Part shown: positions 20,442 to 29,601 of the stretch, piece by piece | Position numbering within the stretch: the first letter of the stretch is position 1 | Layout of the letters: every line of letters begins with the position of its first letter | Assembly (NCBI GenBank): GCA_013298895.1 | Contig: JAAFJM010000013.1 | Coordinates: forward strand, 16,170-80,169 | Direction: 5' to 3' | DNA: 64,000 nucleotides | From: Bacteroidota bacterium | GTDB taxonomy: Bacteria; Bacteroidota; Bacteroidia; UKL13-3 | Translations under genes and position numbers: made by a program | The notes under the pieces: generated by a model | What the model was told of the DNA's origin: nothing | The model's database searches: none | Seen by the model: only the letters and a program-made list of their open reading frames with translations

Positions 20442-23400
20442 ATGCTAGATAAAATAAAAGAATTTAAGCCCTCGAGTTGGGCTATAGATAACAAAACAAG
20501 TATTTATATTATGACCATTATTATAACCTTAGCTGGTTTAATGAGTTATAATAGCTTGCCAAAAGAACAATTTCCGGAGGTAGTATTTCCGCAAATTATT
20601 GTTAGTACTGTTCAGGCTGGAACATCGCCTAAGGATATGGAAAACATTGTAACTAAACATTTAGAAAAGAGTTTGAAATCTATTTCGGGTGTTAAAAAAA
20701 TTACAAGTAATACCATACAAAATATCAGTTTAATTACTGTTGAATTTAACACCGATGTGCAGATTCCAATTGCAAAGCAAAGGGTAAAAGATCAAGTAGA
20801 TAAAGCACGTAAAGATTTACCTCAAGTGCTTACCAGTGAACCTTCGGTAATGGAAATTGATGTATCGCAAATGCCTATTATGTTTGTGCATTTATCGGGC
20901 GATTATCCATTAGATAAGCTAAAAGTTTATGCCGAAGATTTACAAGATAGAATTGAAGGTTTAAAAGAAATTACACGTGCCGATATAGTTGGAGCATTAG
21001 ATAGAGAGGTTCAAATTAACCTTGATATGTATAAAATGCAATCGGCTGATGTAGCTATGTATGATGTAATGCAGGCTATTGGAAACGAAAACGTTACTAT
21101 TAGTGGTGGTTCTGTAAAAATGGACGGTTTATTACGTGAAATTAATGTGGTGGGTCAATATGCCGATCCTAAAAAAATTGGTGATTTAACGATACGTTCT
21201 GCGAGTGGTGCCGTTGTATACTTACGTGATATTGCTGAAGTGAAAGATGGTTTTAAAGAGCAAGAAAGTTTTGCACGTTTAGAACATAAAAATGTAATTA
21301 CTTTAAATATAGTAAAAAAGAGTGGTCAAAACTTAATTGATGCAAGTGATAAAATCAGGAAATTAACTGAAGAGTTAAAGGAAAGTCACTTTCCTAAAGG
21401 CTTAAAAATTACAATAACAGGAGATCAATCAGAGAAAACACGTGTAACCTTACACGATTTAATAAACACCATTATTATTGGTTTTGTATTGGTAACAATC
21501 ATTTTAATGTTTTTTATGGGTGCTACCAATGCATTGTTTGTGGCTATGTCGGTACCTTTATCAATGGCAGTTGCATTTTTAGTATTACCAAGTTTAGGTT
21601 TTACTTTAAATATGATTGTATTGTTTGCTTTCTTGCTCGCATTGGGTATTGTGGTGGATGATGCCATTGTGGTTATTGAAAATACGCATCGTATTTTTGA
21701 AAATGGAAAAGTGCCAATTAAAAAGGCTGCCAAACTAGCGGCAGGCGAAGTGTTTTTACCTGTACTTTCAGGTACTTTAACTACTTTAGCTCCGTTTATT
21801 CCATTGGCATTTTGGCAAGGTGTAATTGGTAAATTTATGTTCTTTTTACCAGTAACTTTAATTATTACCTTATTGGCTTCATTGGTTGTTGCTTATATTA
21901 TTAATCCTGTGTTTGCGGTTGATTTTATGAAAACCCACGAAGAAGAGGCAGAAGAACGTAAAAACACCAAAGGTTTTAAAATTACTTCTGTTGTATTTGC
22001 AGTAATAGCATTGGTATCTTATTTATCAGGTAATTTTGGTTTAGGCAACTTTACTGTTGTTATTTATTTATTGTATTGTTTCAATCGTTTTGTGCTGTAT
22101 AAAACAATTGGTAAATTCCAAAATAAAACTTGGCCTAGCATTCAAGAAAAATATAAAAAATTAATTACTTGGTGCTTAGCTAAAAATCGTCCTGTTTTTA
22201 TTTTATTAGGAACTATTGGATTATTGTTTTTTAGTTTTTTCCTAGTATCGGTTCGTACTCCTAAAATAGTTTTCTTCCCTCAAGCATCACCCAATTTCGT
22301 TTATACTTATATTCAAATGCCCGTAGGTACCGACCAAGTTAAAACTGATTCAATAACAAAAATTGTAGAAGAAAGAATATACAAAGCAATTGGTGATAGC
22401 AATAAAATTGTAGAGTCGGTTATTTCAAATGTAGCTATTGGGGCAGGCGATCCAAGCCAGTTTGAAGCAGGAGCACAATCGCATTTGGGTAAAGTTACTG
22501 TTGCATTTGTTGAATTTGGCAAGCGTAATGGTGAAGAAACTTTACTTTATTTAGATAAAATTAGAAAAGCGGTAAATAATATTCCTGGCGCACAAATAAC
22601 AGTAGAACAAGAACAAGGTGGACCTCCAACTGGTAAGCCAGTAAATATTGAAATTATTGGTGATAATTTTAATGAATTAACTGCTGTTTCTAAAGATTTA
22701 AAACGCTACTTAGATTCGTTACAAATTCCCGGTATTGAAGAGTTGAAATCAGATTTGATTACCAATAAACCAGAAATATTAATTGAAATTGATAGGGAGC
22801 GTGCTAACCGTGAGGGCATTACTTCGGCTCAAATTGGTCAAGCTTTACGTGGTGCCATTTTTGGTATTGAGGTATCTAAATTTAAAGATGCCAACGATGA
22901 TTATCCAATTCAAGTGCGTTACAACGAAAGCCAACGTAATAATATTGATGCATTGATGAATTTAAAAATTACTTACCGCGATATGAATATGGGTGGTATG
23001 TTACGTTCTGTTCCATTATCATCGGTAGCTAAGTTAAAATACAGCCAAACCTATGGTGGTATTAAGCGTAAAAATCAAAAACGTTTGGTTACTTTAGGTT
23101 CTAATGTACTTACAGGTTACAATGCTAACGAAGTGGTTGATGCAGTTAAAAAAGCCGTTGCTAAATTCAATTTACCTTCTACCGTAACAACTGATATGAC
23201 AGGTGAGCAAGAACAACAAGCTGAAACAGGTGCATTCTTGGTTAACGCTATGATGATATCTCTAGGTTTAATTTTCTTGATTTTGGTAACGCAATTCAAC
23301 TCTATTTCAAAACCAATTATTATTTTAAGTGAAATTATTTTTAGTATCATTGGTGTATTATTAGGTTTTTCTATCTTCAAAATGGATATGTCAATATTAA

Positions 23401-23813
23401 TGACAGGTATTGGAGTTGTTGCGCTGGCGGGAATTGTGGTGCGAAATGGAATTCTCTTGGTTGAGTTTACTGATATATTAATTGAAAATGGAATGGAGGT
23501 AAAAGAAGCAATTATTGAGGCAGGTAAAACCCGTATGACTCCTGTAATTTTAACTGCTTCGGCTACCATGTTAGGTTTAATTCCTTTAGCAGTTGGTTTA
23601 AACATTGATTTTGTAACATTATTTACTCATGGAAATCCTCATATTTTCTTTGGTGGTGATAGTGTTGCTTTCTGGGGTCCTCTATCTTGGACCATGATTT
23701 TTGGATTATTATTTGCCACAGTTTTAACTTTAATTTTGGTTCCTGTAATGTTATTAATCTCAGAATCAATTAAAAAGAAAGTTTTTCCTAAAAGGGCAAA
23801 CAAAGTTCACTAA
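20442..23813 (+). CDS. efflux RND transporter permease
   Basis: A proton-driven inner-membrane RND pump of about 1123 residues. It has the family layout: one N-terminal span, a large periplasmic loop, six spans, a second loop and five or six final spans. The relay motif ALGIVVDDAIVVIEN carries the two conserved aspartates. GGPPTGKPVNIEI opens part of the second porter loop, and GIVVRNGILLVEFTD lies in the C-terminal bundle. It is close to HAE1-type drug pumps; substrates are unknown. An in-frame ATG at 20388 would add 18 residues encoded by the palindromic repeat, so the ATG at 20442 (MLDKIKEFKPSSWAID) is chosen. Confidence 0.94.
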   Translation: MLDKIKEFKPSSWAIDNKTSIYIMTIIITLAGLMSYNSLPKEQFPEVVFPQIIVSTVQAGTSPKDMENIVTKHLEKSLKSISGVKKITSNTIQNISLITVEFNTDVQIPIAKQRVKDQVDKARKDLPQVLTSEPSVMEIDVSQMPIMFVHLSGDYPLDKLKVYAEDLQDRIEGLKEITRADIVGALDREVQINLDMYKMQSADVAMYDVMQAIGNENVTISGGSVKMDGLLREINVVGQYADPKKIGDLTIRSASGAVVYLRDIAEVKDGFKEQESFARLEHKNVITLNIVKKSGQNLIDASDKIRKLTEELKESHFPKGLKITITGDQSEKTRVTLHDLINTIIIGFVLVTIILMFFMGATNALFVAMSVPLSMAVAFLVLPSLGFTLNMIVLFAFLLALGIVVDDAIVVIENTHRIFENGKVPIKKAAKLAAGEVFLPVLSGTLTTLAPFIPLAFWQGVIGKFMFFLPVTLIITLLASLVVAYIINPVFAVDFMKTHEEEAEERKNTKGFKITSVVFAVIALVSYLSGNFGLGNFTVVIYLLYCFNRFVLYKTIGKFQNKTWPSIQEKYKKLITWCLAKNRPVFILLGTIGLLFFSFFLVSVRTPKIVFFPQASPNFVYTYIQMPVGTDQVKTDSITKIVEERIYKAIGDSNKIVESVISNVAIGAGDPSQFEAGAQSHLGKVTVAFVEFGKRNGEETLLYLDKIRKAVNNIPGAQITVEQEQGGPPTGKPVNIEIIGDNFNELTAVSKDLKRYLDSLQIPGIEELKSDLITNKPEILIEIDRERANREGITSAQIGQALRGAIFGIEVSKFKDANDDYPIQVRYNESQRNNIDALMNLKITYRDMNMGGMLRSVPLSSVAKLKYSQTYGGIKRKNQKRLVTLGSNVLTGYNANEVVDAVKKAVAKFNLPSTVTTDMTGEQEQQAETGAFLVNAMMISLGLIFLILVTQFNSISKPIIILSEIIFSIIGVLLGFSIFKMDMSILMTGIGVVALAGIVVRNGILLVEFTDILIENGMEVKEAIIEAGKTRMTPVILTASATMLGLIPLAVGLNIDFVTLFTHGNPHIFFGGDSVAFWGPLSWTMIFGLLFATVLTLILVPVMLLISESIKKKVFPKRANKVH

Positions 23814-23870
23814 TACTACGTTGTATTTTTATTACACTTAGGGGTAGAGGTGTAATTTGTTTCATAGGCT

Positions 23871-23903
23871 AAACGAGGTTTCCGCAAGGAGGCCTCGTTT
23901 TTT
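23871..23903 (+). terminator. terminator of the efflux operon
   Basis: Arms AAACGAGG and CCTCGTTT around a loop, followed by a T-run, 57 bases after the permease stop. Another weaker hairpin, ATTACAC/GTGTAAT at 23831-23856, precedes it. Confidence 0.85.
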
Positions 23904-23950
23904 CATTTTATAATACTTTTAATTATCTTGCCATTACAAAGTTTTTTATA

Positions 23951-24304
23951 ATGATACAGAATAAAGATTTTAAGCAATATCCATTATCGTTTCCTGAAAC
24001 TGTGGAAGCCGAACATTTCGAAAATGTATCGTATAAAGTTAAGAACAAAATATTTGTAACACATAATGCCAAAGAAAACAGGTGTTGCGTAAAGCTAAGT
24101 GCCGAGGAACAATCTTTGTTTTGTATGATTGATAAAGAAATTATTTTTCCTGTACCCAATAAATGGGGGAAACATGGTTGGACATTGGTAAACCTAAAAT
24201 TAGTTAATGAAGAATTATTGATGGAAGTTTTAACCGCAGCTTACTGCAATGTGGCTCCTCCAAAACTTTCAGCACCATTTTTAAAGCAAATTGATTCGTT
24301 TTAA
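23951..24304 (+). CDS. MmcQ/YjbR family protein
   Basis: A 117-residue protein of the MmcQ/YjbR family: N-terminal YPLSFPETVEAEHFENVSYKV, then FVTHN, the central CCVKLSAEEQSLF and the C-terminal GWTLVNLKLVNEELLMEVLT. Members have a CyaY-like fold and are often called DNA-binding, but their function is not settled. It stands alone upstream of dnaX with a 112-base gap. Confidence 0.85.
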   Translation: MIQNKDFKQYPLSFPETVEAEHFENVSYKVKNKIFVTHNAKENRCCVKLSAEEQSLFCMIDKEIIFPVPNKWGKHGWTLVNLKLVNEELLMEVLTAAYCNVAPPKLSAPFLKQIDSF

Positions 24305-24416
24305 AATGTTTAGAAGTTTTTATACAACATGCTTAGGCCTTAAACACAAATTCTCAATTTATCAACAATTAGCAGTTTAATTTTATTATATCGAAAAAAT
24401 CAAATTAATTGCAGGC

Positions 24417-25553
24417 ATGGAAAATTTTGTGGTTTCGGCCCGTAAATACCGTCCGGCTAGTTTCGATACAGTAATTGGCCAGGGCCATGTAGTACAAACT
24501 TTAAAAAATGCCATTAAAAACAAGCATTTGGCGCACGCATTTTTATTTTGCGGACCACGTGGTGTAGGTAAAACTACCTCTGCTCGCTTGTTAGCTAAAA
24601 CTATAAACTGTACCAACTTAACTGCCGATTTAGAGGCTTGTAATAAATGCGATAGCTGCAATGCTTTCAATAACAATGCATCGTTTAATATTTATGAGCT
24701 TGATGCTGCAAGCAATAACTCAGTTGACGATATTAGAGCCTTGGTTGACCAAGTGCGTTACGCGCCACAAGGCGCTACTTATAAAATTTATATTATAGAT
24801 GAGGTACACATGTTAAGTGCGAACGCCTTCAATGCATTTTTAAAAACATTGGAAGAACCACCTCCATATGCCAAATTTATTTTAGCAACTACTGAAAAAC
24901 ATAAAATACTCCCAACTATTATTTCTCGTTGTCAAGTATTCGATTTCCATAGAATTAAAATTGAAGATGCAGTTAAGCAATTAAAAGCCATTTGCGAAAA
25001 AGAAAATATTACTGCCGATGAAGATGCGCTGCATGTAATTGCCCAAAAAGCTGATGGAGCCATGCGTGATGCACTTTCTATTTTTGATAGAATAGTAAGT
25101 TTTAGTGGAACAAACATTAAATACCAAGATGTAATTAATAACCTAAACATTCTTGATTACGATTATTACTTTAAAGCAGTAAACTTACTTTTAAATGAAG
25201 ATTTAGCGGGCTTACTTTTATTGTTTGATGAAATATTGAACAATGGCTTTGATGCATTACATTTTGTTGGCGGATTTAGCGAACATATCCGTAATTTGAT
25301 GGTTTGCAAACATCCTGATACAGTAAAACTATTAGAAGTATCGCAAACGGTAGCTGTTAAATTTAATGAGCAAGCCAAAGCTTGCAATTTAGCGCTTATG
25401 CTGAACGCATTGAATATTTTAAATAAATGCGAATTAGACTACAAAACATCGAAAAATGCTAGGCTGCATGTGGAGCTGTGCTTAATGAAATTAAGCCATA
25501 TCCAATCCTATATCAACCTACAAAATAATGGTGTTGACTTAAAAAAAAAATAG
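24417..25553 (+). CDS. dnaX: DNA polymerase III subunit gamma form (DnaX, zero frame)
   Basis: 378 residues holding the clamp-loader ATPase: Walker A GPRGVGKT (46-53), zinc-finger cysteines C65, C75, C78 and C81, Walker B IIDEVH (126-131), the SRC sensor (170-172) and the following AAA lid and collar helices. Translation ends at TAG directly after a run of ten A bases (25541-25550). Bacteroidota DnaX proteins are usually about 600 residues, and the missing C-terminal part continues in the -1 frame. The zero-frame product ends about where domain III ends, like the gamma protein of E. coli. Either slippage makes both forms, or the A-run is miscounted in the assembly. Confidence 0.9.
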   Translation: MENFVVSARKYRPASFDTVIGQGHVVQTLKNAIKNKHLAHAFLFCGPRGVGKTTSARLLAKTINCTNLTADLEACNKCDSCNAFNNNASFNIYELDAASNNSVDDIRALVDQVRYAPQGATYKIYIIDEVHMLSANAFNAFLKTLEEPPPYAKFILATTEKHKILPTIISRCQVFDFHRIKIEDAVKQLKAICEKENITADEDALHVIAQKADGAMRDALSIFDRIVSFSGTNIKYQDVINNLNILDYDYYFKAVNLLLNEDLAGLLLLFDEILNNGFDALHFVGGFSEHIRNLMVCKHPDTVKLLEVSQTVAVKFNEQAKACNLALMLNALNILNKCELDYKTSKNARLHVELCLMKLSHIQSYINLQNNGVDLKKK

Positions 25554-25573
25554 TTGATTTTTCTGATTCAACT
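25541..25573 (+). promoter_or_regulatory. A10 slippery site with adjacent stop and hairpin in dnaX
   Basis: Zero frame reads TTA AAA AAA AAA TAG. Adding one A (or losing two), or a -1 ribosomal shift, gives AAA ATA GTT GAT and an open frame to 26233. A possible 6-bp stem, AGTTGA (25552-25557) with TCAACT (25568-25573), starts two bases after the run. A homopolymer this long is known from Thermus dnaX as a transcriptional slippage site; E. coli dnaX uses -1 ribosomal shifting at AAAAAAG. Confidence 0.65.
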
Positions 25574-26233
25574 CAAACAGAACCTACTGAAAATAAACCC
25601 ATTGACAATCCATCTATTGTTAATACATCAGTAAACACTGAACCCGCCATTACTCCTACAATAGTTCAGGAACAGCCAATTGCTCTTCCTGAAAATAAAG
25701 TTGTTTCAAATAATCTTCCTCCAATGCCTAAAACTGGAGGTTTGTTTGGCAAAAAATCGGGAGATTCAATTGCTCAATTGAAGGAGCAAATGGCCGAAAA
25801 ACTTAAAAACGAAATCCAAGAAACGCAAAAAGAAACTGAAGAAAAAATTCTCGAAATTGAAGATTTCAGTAAAGATGAATATTATTCAGATTCAGATATG
25901 AACCGTGTTTGGGTTGATTTTGTAGTACAGTTAAATAAAGGTAGTTTAAGTTTTTTAAAAGAGCGTAAGTTAAAAAACGATAGCCACAAAATAACCTTAG
26001 TACTTGCTAGTAACCATGAAAGGAGTTTGTGTGAAGAACATCGATTAAACGCGTTGCAATATTTTAGAATTAATTTAAAAAACACCCAAATAAATTTAGA
26101 TTTTGAGGTGGATACCACATTAATTCCTGAAACAAAATCGCTTTCTGTGGAAGATAAGTTTAACAAAATGGTAGAACAAAATCCCGATTTAGCCACACTT
26201 CGTCAATTGCTTGAATTGGAAATTGAATATTAA
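25550..26233 (+). CDS. dnaX: tau-specific C-terminal part of DnaX (-1 frame)
   Basis: About 227 residues read in the -1 frame from the A-run: IVDFSDSTQTEPTENKPI, a Pro/Thr-rich linker to about 25720, a charged helix (LKEQMAEKLKNEIQE), then the folded C-terminal domain ending VEQNPDLATLRQLLELEIEY. This is the expected tail of Bacteroidota DnaX, where tau contacts the polymerase and helicase. Joined to the zero frame it gives a protein of about 605 residues, the normal family length. The in-frame ATG at 25724 is inside the linker and is not a convincing independent start. Confidence 0.8.
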   Translation: MVDFSDSTQTEPTENKPIDNPSIVNTSVNTEPAITPTIVQEQPIALPENKVVSNNLPPMPKTGGLFGKKSGDSIAQLKEQMAEKLKNEIQETQKETEEKILEIEDFSKDEYYSDSDMNRVWVDFVVQLNKGSLSFLKERKLKNDSHKITLVLASNHERSLCEEHRLNALQYFRINLKNTQINLDFEVDTTLIPETKSLSVEDKFNKMVEQNPDLATLRQLLELEIEY

Positions 26234-26237
26234 TCAA

Positions 26238-26483
26238 ATGAAATTAATACTTGAATTTATTGGTGCTCTCTTCCGTTTTTTATATGGAACTGTTATTAGA
26301 AAATTAAACATTTCCCAAAGTCCATATTATTCTTTTTTTGAATACTTAAATGGTTCTGAAAAAAAGGAAGACGACCATTGGGATAAAAACCAAGGAATAA
26401 TTGCATCAGTAAATATTGTTGTTGGTGCAATTGTACTAGTGATTATTTTTTTTTGTATCAATTATTTGATGTATTATATATAA
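26238..26483 (+). CDS. small membrane protein downstream of dnaX
   Basis: An 81-residue protein starting at the ATG four bases after the dnaX stop; an upstream in-frame TTG inside dnaX is less likely. It has an N-terminal amphipathic or membrane helix (LILEFIGALFRFLYGTVIRK), a polar middle with YYSFFEYLNG and a C-terminal span (VNIVVGAIVLVIIFFCINYL). I do not recognise the family. The tight spacing suggests it is translated from the dnaX transcript. Confidence 0.6.
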   Translation: MKLILEFIGALFRFLYGTVIRKLNISQSPYYSFFEYLNGSEKKEDDHWDKNQGIIASVNIVVGAIVLVIIFFCINYLMYYI

Positions 26484-26619
26484 AAATAAAAATTTCCAAA
26501 GGCGTTTTTCAAATAAACCATCAATCAACTACTATCAACCATCAACTAAATTAACTTCACAAACAATTAACCTTTAGAATATAAAATAATGTTTTATTTT
26601 GCACGGCTTTTATAAAACA

Positions 26620-27624
26620 ATGAAGTTTAAATTCAAATTATTATATATTTTATTAATTACTGCCCCTTTTGCGCAAGCACAAATATTGCCAACCTTTGGT
26701 AATAGCCGCACAGGAGGAAGTGGTATGCAGTTTTTAAAAATTGCTCCTGATGCACGTTCGGCTGCAATGGGCGGTGCTGTGGTAGGGTTAACCAACGATG
26801 CAGCTGCCATGTATTGGAATCCTGCGGGAATTACCGGAATTGATACAGGCAAAGTTACTGCGCAGTTTTCGCATATACGTTGGTTTGGAAATAGCCAAGT
26901 AAATTATGGTGCGGTGGCTTTTAAAGCTGGTAAATTAAGTTATGTAGGCGTTAATGTAATGAGTTTAGGCTTTGGCGATACCAAAGAAACAACAGAGTTT
27001 GAACCAAACGGAACAGGCCGAAATGTATTGATGGGAAGCACTTCTATAGGTGTTAGTTTTGCAAAAATTTTAACCAATAGTTTTAGTTTTGGCTTACAAG
27101 CCAAATTTGCGCAAGAGGTTATAGCTAACGTATCCGTTAATAATGTACTTTTCGATTTAGGTTTAACTTATAATATTGGTATCAAAAACGCTCGTTTTGG
27201 AGTTACGTTTTCTAATTTTGGCGTAAATGTAGCACCAACAGGAAGTGTTACTATTTTAAAATTAAATGGCGAAACTCAAAAAAACGATTTTACACCAGTT
27301 TCGGCACCTGCTGTATTTAGGTTAGGTTTTGCCATTGACCCAATTAGCAATAAAACGCACGTATTAACTACTGCTGCGCAATTAAATCACCCAACTGATA
27401 ACAACGAAACAGTAGGACTAGGAGTGGAGTATAGCTGGAAAAAAATTCTTTATGGCCGCAGTGGTTGGGAGTTTGGCTTAGACGAAGCTAATAATTTTCC
27501 AAGTTTAGGTTTTGGAATTAAATTGCCTCGTAGTTTTGGTAACTTTGGTATTGATTATGGTTTGGTGAGCAAATCGCGCATTGGCAACATCCATAGAATT
27601 GGTTTATTATTTACCATTAAATAA
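26620..27624 (+). CDS. PorV/PorQ family outer membrane protein
   Basis: A 334-residue beta-barrel protein starting MKFKFKLLYILLITAPFAQA (Sec signal; cleavage before QILPTFG). The segment APDARSAAMGGAVVGLTNDAAAMYWNPAG is the hallmark of the PorV/PorQ (FadL-like) family; PorV shuttles cargo from the type IX translocon to the attachment complex. The overall barrel and C-terminal KSRIGNIHRIGLLFTIK fit. Many paralogues exist, so the exact role is open, but T9SS cargo with C-terminal sorting domains is encoded in this window. The ATG at 26620 is chosen over a TTG seven codons upstream. The next gene starts seven bases after its stop. Confidence 0.85.
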   Translation: MKFKFKLLYILLITAPFAQAQILPTFGNSRTGGSGMQFLKIAPDARSAAMGGAVVGLTNDAAAMYWNPAGITGIDTGKVTAQFSHIRWFGNSQVNYGAVAFKAGKLSYVGVNVMSLGFGDTKETTEFEPNGTGRNVLMGSTSIGVSFAKILTNSFSFGLQAKFAQEVIANVSVNNVLFDLGLTYNIGIKNARFGVTFSNFGVNVAPTGSVTILKLNGETQKNDFTPVSAPAVFRLGFAIDPISNKTHVLTTAAQLNHPTDNNETVGLGVEYSWKKILYGRSGWEFGLDEANNFPSLGFGIKLPRSFGNFGIDYGLVSKSRIGNIHRIGLLFTIK

Positions 27625-27631
27625 TTTAAAA

Positions 27632-28870
27632 ATGAAATCAACTTTTATAAAATATATATTTTTAACTGCATCTGTTATTGGTTTAATATCATCGTGTTCG
27701 GTGTTTGGTGGTAAACAAAACGATACTGTTGATCAGGTATTACAACAAGGACAAATTGATCCAAATTTGGTTCCTAAAGCAGTTAGCTATGTTCCGGTGT
27801 TTCCGTTTTTTAAAGGTTTCCAAAATCCGGTAGATGTATATGTAGGTTTTGATGAAATGATATATGTAGTTGATGACAAAGGTCTAAATGTGCTTGATCA
27901 AAAAGGTACGTTAGCATATACCATTGCCATACCAGGCGCAAAAGAAATAACACAAGATAGAAGATTACACACTTATGTAATTGGAAAAGTATTTGATGCT
28001 AAACTAAATGCTACTGTTACTTGTGTATATCACTTAGAAGGAACAGGTCAGGGAAATTATAAATTCATTGATACGATGGCTCATCCGTTTTGCGATGCTT
28101 CACGCCAAAGTACTCAGTTTAGAGGTGCTGCAGATGAAGAAGTAGAATTTACAGGAATAGCTTGCTTGAGCGATAATACGTTGTATGTAAGTAGAAAAGG
28201 TCCTCGTAATCAGGGTAACTCATTTGTAAGACCTGATAATGCAGTTTTATTATTTGACCAAGATGGCGTAAATACTGGATATGCAGCAGGATTAAATGCA
28301 ACAGAATCGGGTTTAAAAACAGCCATAGATATTTCTGGAATTGCTACATTTTCAGCTCCACCACAAAGATTGCAAGGAATGAGTACTTCTAAAAATTTCT
28401 TAATTACTTCTAGTAATCAAACCAATAATTTAGAATATAAGTCGCTACTAATAACCGTTTTTGATGATCCTGATTTAGGTCCTCAATACACAGAAACTTC
28501 AAGTTTGCTAAATTTTGATATTTCGAAGGCTAATAGTTTTATGTATGAGCCATTCAGATTTAAAAAACCAGAAGATTGTTTTATAGCGCCTGATGCCACA
28601 GGTTATTATTTTGTGGTGGATAGTGAAACAGATTCAGTTTATGTATTCACTAACCAAGGTTTTGAAGGAGTAAATCCTCCCGCCAATTCAACCATCAAAA
28701 AGCAAGTAAATGTATCGTTTGGCGGAAGAGCTGCCGATGGAAAACCACTTGATGGTCCGTTTAATTTTAACGACCCAATGGGAATTTGTTATAACCGTAA
28801 AACGATTTATGTAGCCGATAAAGGCAATAACCGCATTTGCCGTTACAAACTGAATACTGATTTAGAATAA
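27632..28870 (+). CDS. NHL-type beta-propeller lipoprotein
   Basis: A 412-residue lipoprotein (MKSTFIKYIFLTASVIGLISSC, lipidated cysteine after ISS). The mature part has propeller-like strands: NPVDVYVGFDEMIYVVDDKG near the N-terminus, repeated CLSDNTLYVSRKG, and DPMGICYNRKTIYVADKGNNRICRYKL at the end, the NHL repeat pattern. It directly follows the PorV-like gene (seven bases), so a surface or outer-membrane role linked to that protein is inferred. An ATG-like alternative start upstream inside the PorV gene is rejected because it destroys the signal peptide. Confidence 0.78.
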   Translation: MKSTFIKYIFLTASVIGLISSCSVFGGKQNDTVDQVLQQGQIDPNLVPKAVSYVPVFPFFKGFQNPVDVYVGFDEMIYVVDDKGLNVLDQKGTLAYTIAIPGAKEITQDRRLHTYVIGKVFDAKLNATVTCVYHLEGTGQGNYKFIDTMAHPFCDASRQSTQFRGAADEEVEFTGIACLSDNTLYVSRKGPRNQGNSFVRPDNAVLLFDQDGVNTGYAAGLNATESGLKTAIDISGIATFSAPPQRLQGMSTSKNFLITSSNQTNNLEYKSLLITVFDDPDLGPQYTETSSLLNFDISKANSFMYEPFRFKKPEDCFIAPDATGYYFVVDSETDSVYVFTNQGFEGVNPPANSTIKKQVNVSFGGRAADGKPLDGPFNFNDPMGICYNRKTIYVADKGNNRICRYKLNTDLE

Positions 28871-28942
28871 AATAAAATTCGAAATTCGAAGTGACAAAAA
28901 TGCGGAGTTGGATGGTACTGAATATTCCTGAATTCTATGCCA

Positions 28943-28974
28943 TTGTTGGTGTTTTAGCGAAGCGACACCAACAA
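28943..28974. repeat. dispersed inverted-repeat element, copy 1
   Basis: Arms TTGTTGGTGT and ACACCAACAA pair perfectly around the 12-base loop TTTAGCGAAGCG. A second copy with the same arms and an almost identical loop is at 47731-47762, and a partial copy (AACGAAGCGACACCAATAA) at about 30237-30255. A small REP-like element is inferred. Confidence 0.75.
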
Positions 28975-29087
28975 AATTTTATCACTAGAATTTCAACACA
29001 CCAACAGTTACATTTCGATGCATTTAAATGTTTGCAAGGACGAAAACATCCACTAAAAGTGAAAGTGACTTGTTTATTTCGCTCTGT

Positions 29088-29444
29088 TTAAACACCAATT
29101 AGGGCGAAAATTTCTTGTTCATTTAAAAATATCAATTCCTCTAAGTAACATGCGCCACTTCCTCCGTTTGGATTTCTATAACCAATGATAACTCCTTGAG
29201 TTGTTGATTCTGCTTGAATTGCAACAATAAGTTGTTGTGTGTTATTTTCTAAATCCAATAAATATGCTAATTGGGGTAAGTCTATTTCATAAACATCATG
29301 GCTAGAATCAGTATCCTTAATACAAAAAATGGCAATACCACTTATGGCTTCTTCTTCATTTGCAATTTTTCCATTGAATGATGGAATATCTTTCCACGAT
29401 TTAATATCAAAAGCTGGCCAATTATCATTAGTTTCTTCAGGCAT
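29088..29444 (-). CDS. hypothetical protein
   Basis: A 118-residue soluble, acidic protein without signal peptide. It begins MPEETNDNWPAFDIKSWKD and has beta-rich segments (AISGIAIFCIKD; QQLIVAIQAESTTQGVIIGY). I do not recognise a family. It starts at ATG, has normal codon use for the window and is flanked by repeat-bearing intergenic DNA. Confidence 0.55.
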   Translation of the reverse strand: MPEETNDNWPAFDIKSWKDIPSFNGKIANEEEAISGIAIFCIKDTDSSHDVYEIDLPQLAYLLDLENNTQQLIVAIQAESTTQGVIIGYRNPNGGSGACYLEELIFLNEQEIFALIGV

Positions 29445-29601
29445 TTTCTTAAAATTTTTATCTCAATTAACTTAATTTATCTCGGTTTATTCCAGACTTT
29501 ACCTATGTTTTGGCAAAGCAACACCAACCTTTTACAATGATTACAAATCGTTTATTAAATAATTTTGAGTTGGAAAACTTGAAAGGCTGGTGTTATAAAT
29601 A

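Noticed and set aside
25724..26233. Separate gene starting at the ATG inside the DnaX linker
   Set aside because: The -1 frame is open from the A-run onward with a typical DnaX linker, the ATG has no clear ribosome-binding site, and the C-terminal sequence is that of DnaX tau.
28891..29091. 66-codon plus-strand ORF after the NHL lipoprotein
   Set aside because: It reads straight through the dispersed hairpin repeat (28943-28974), has no recognisable domain, and its composition looks like translated intergenic DNA.
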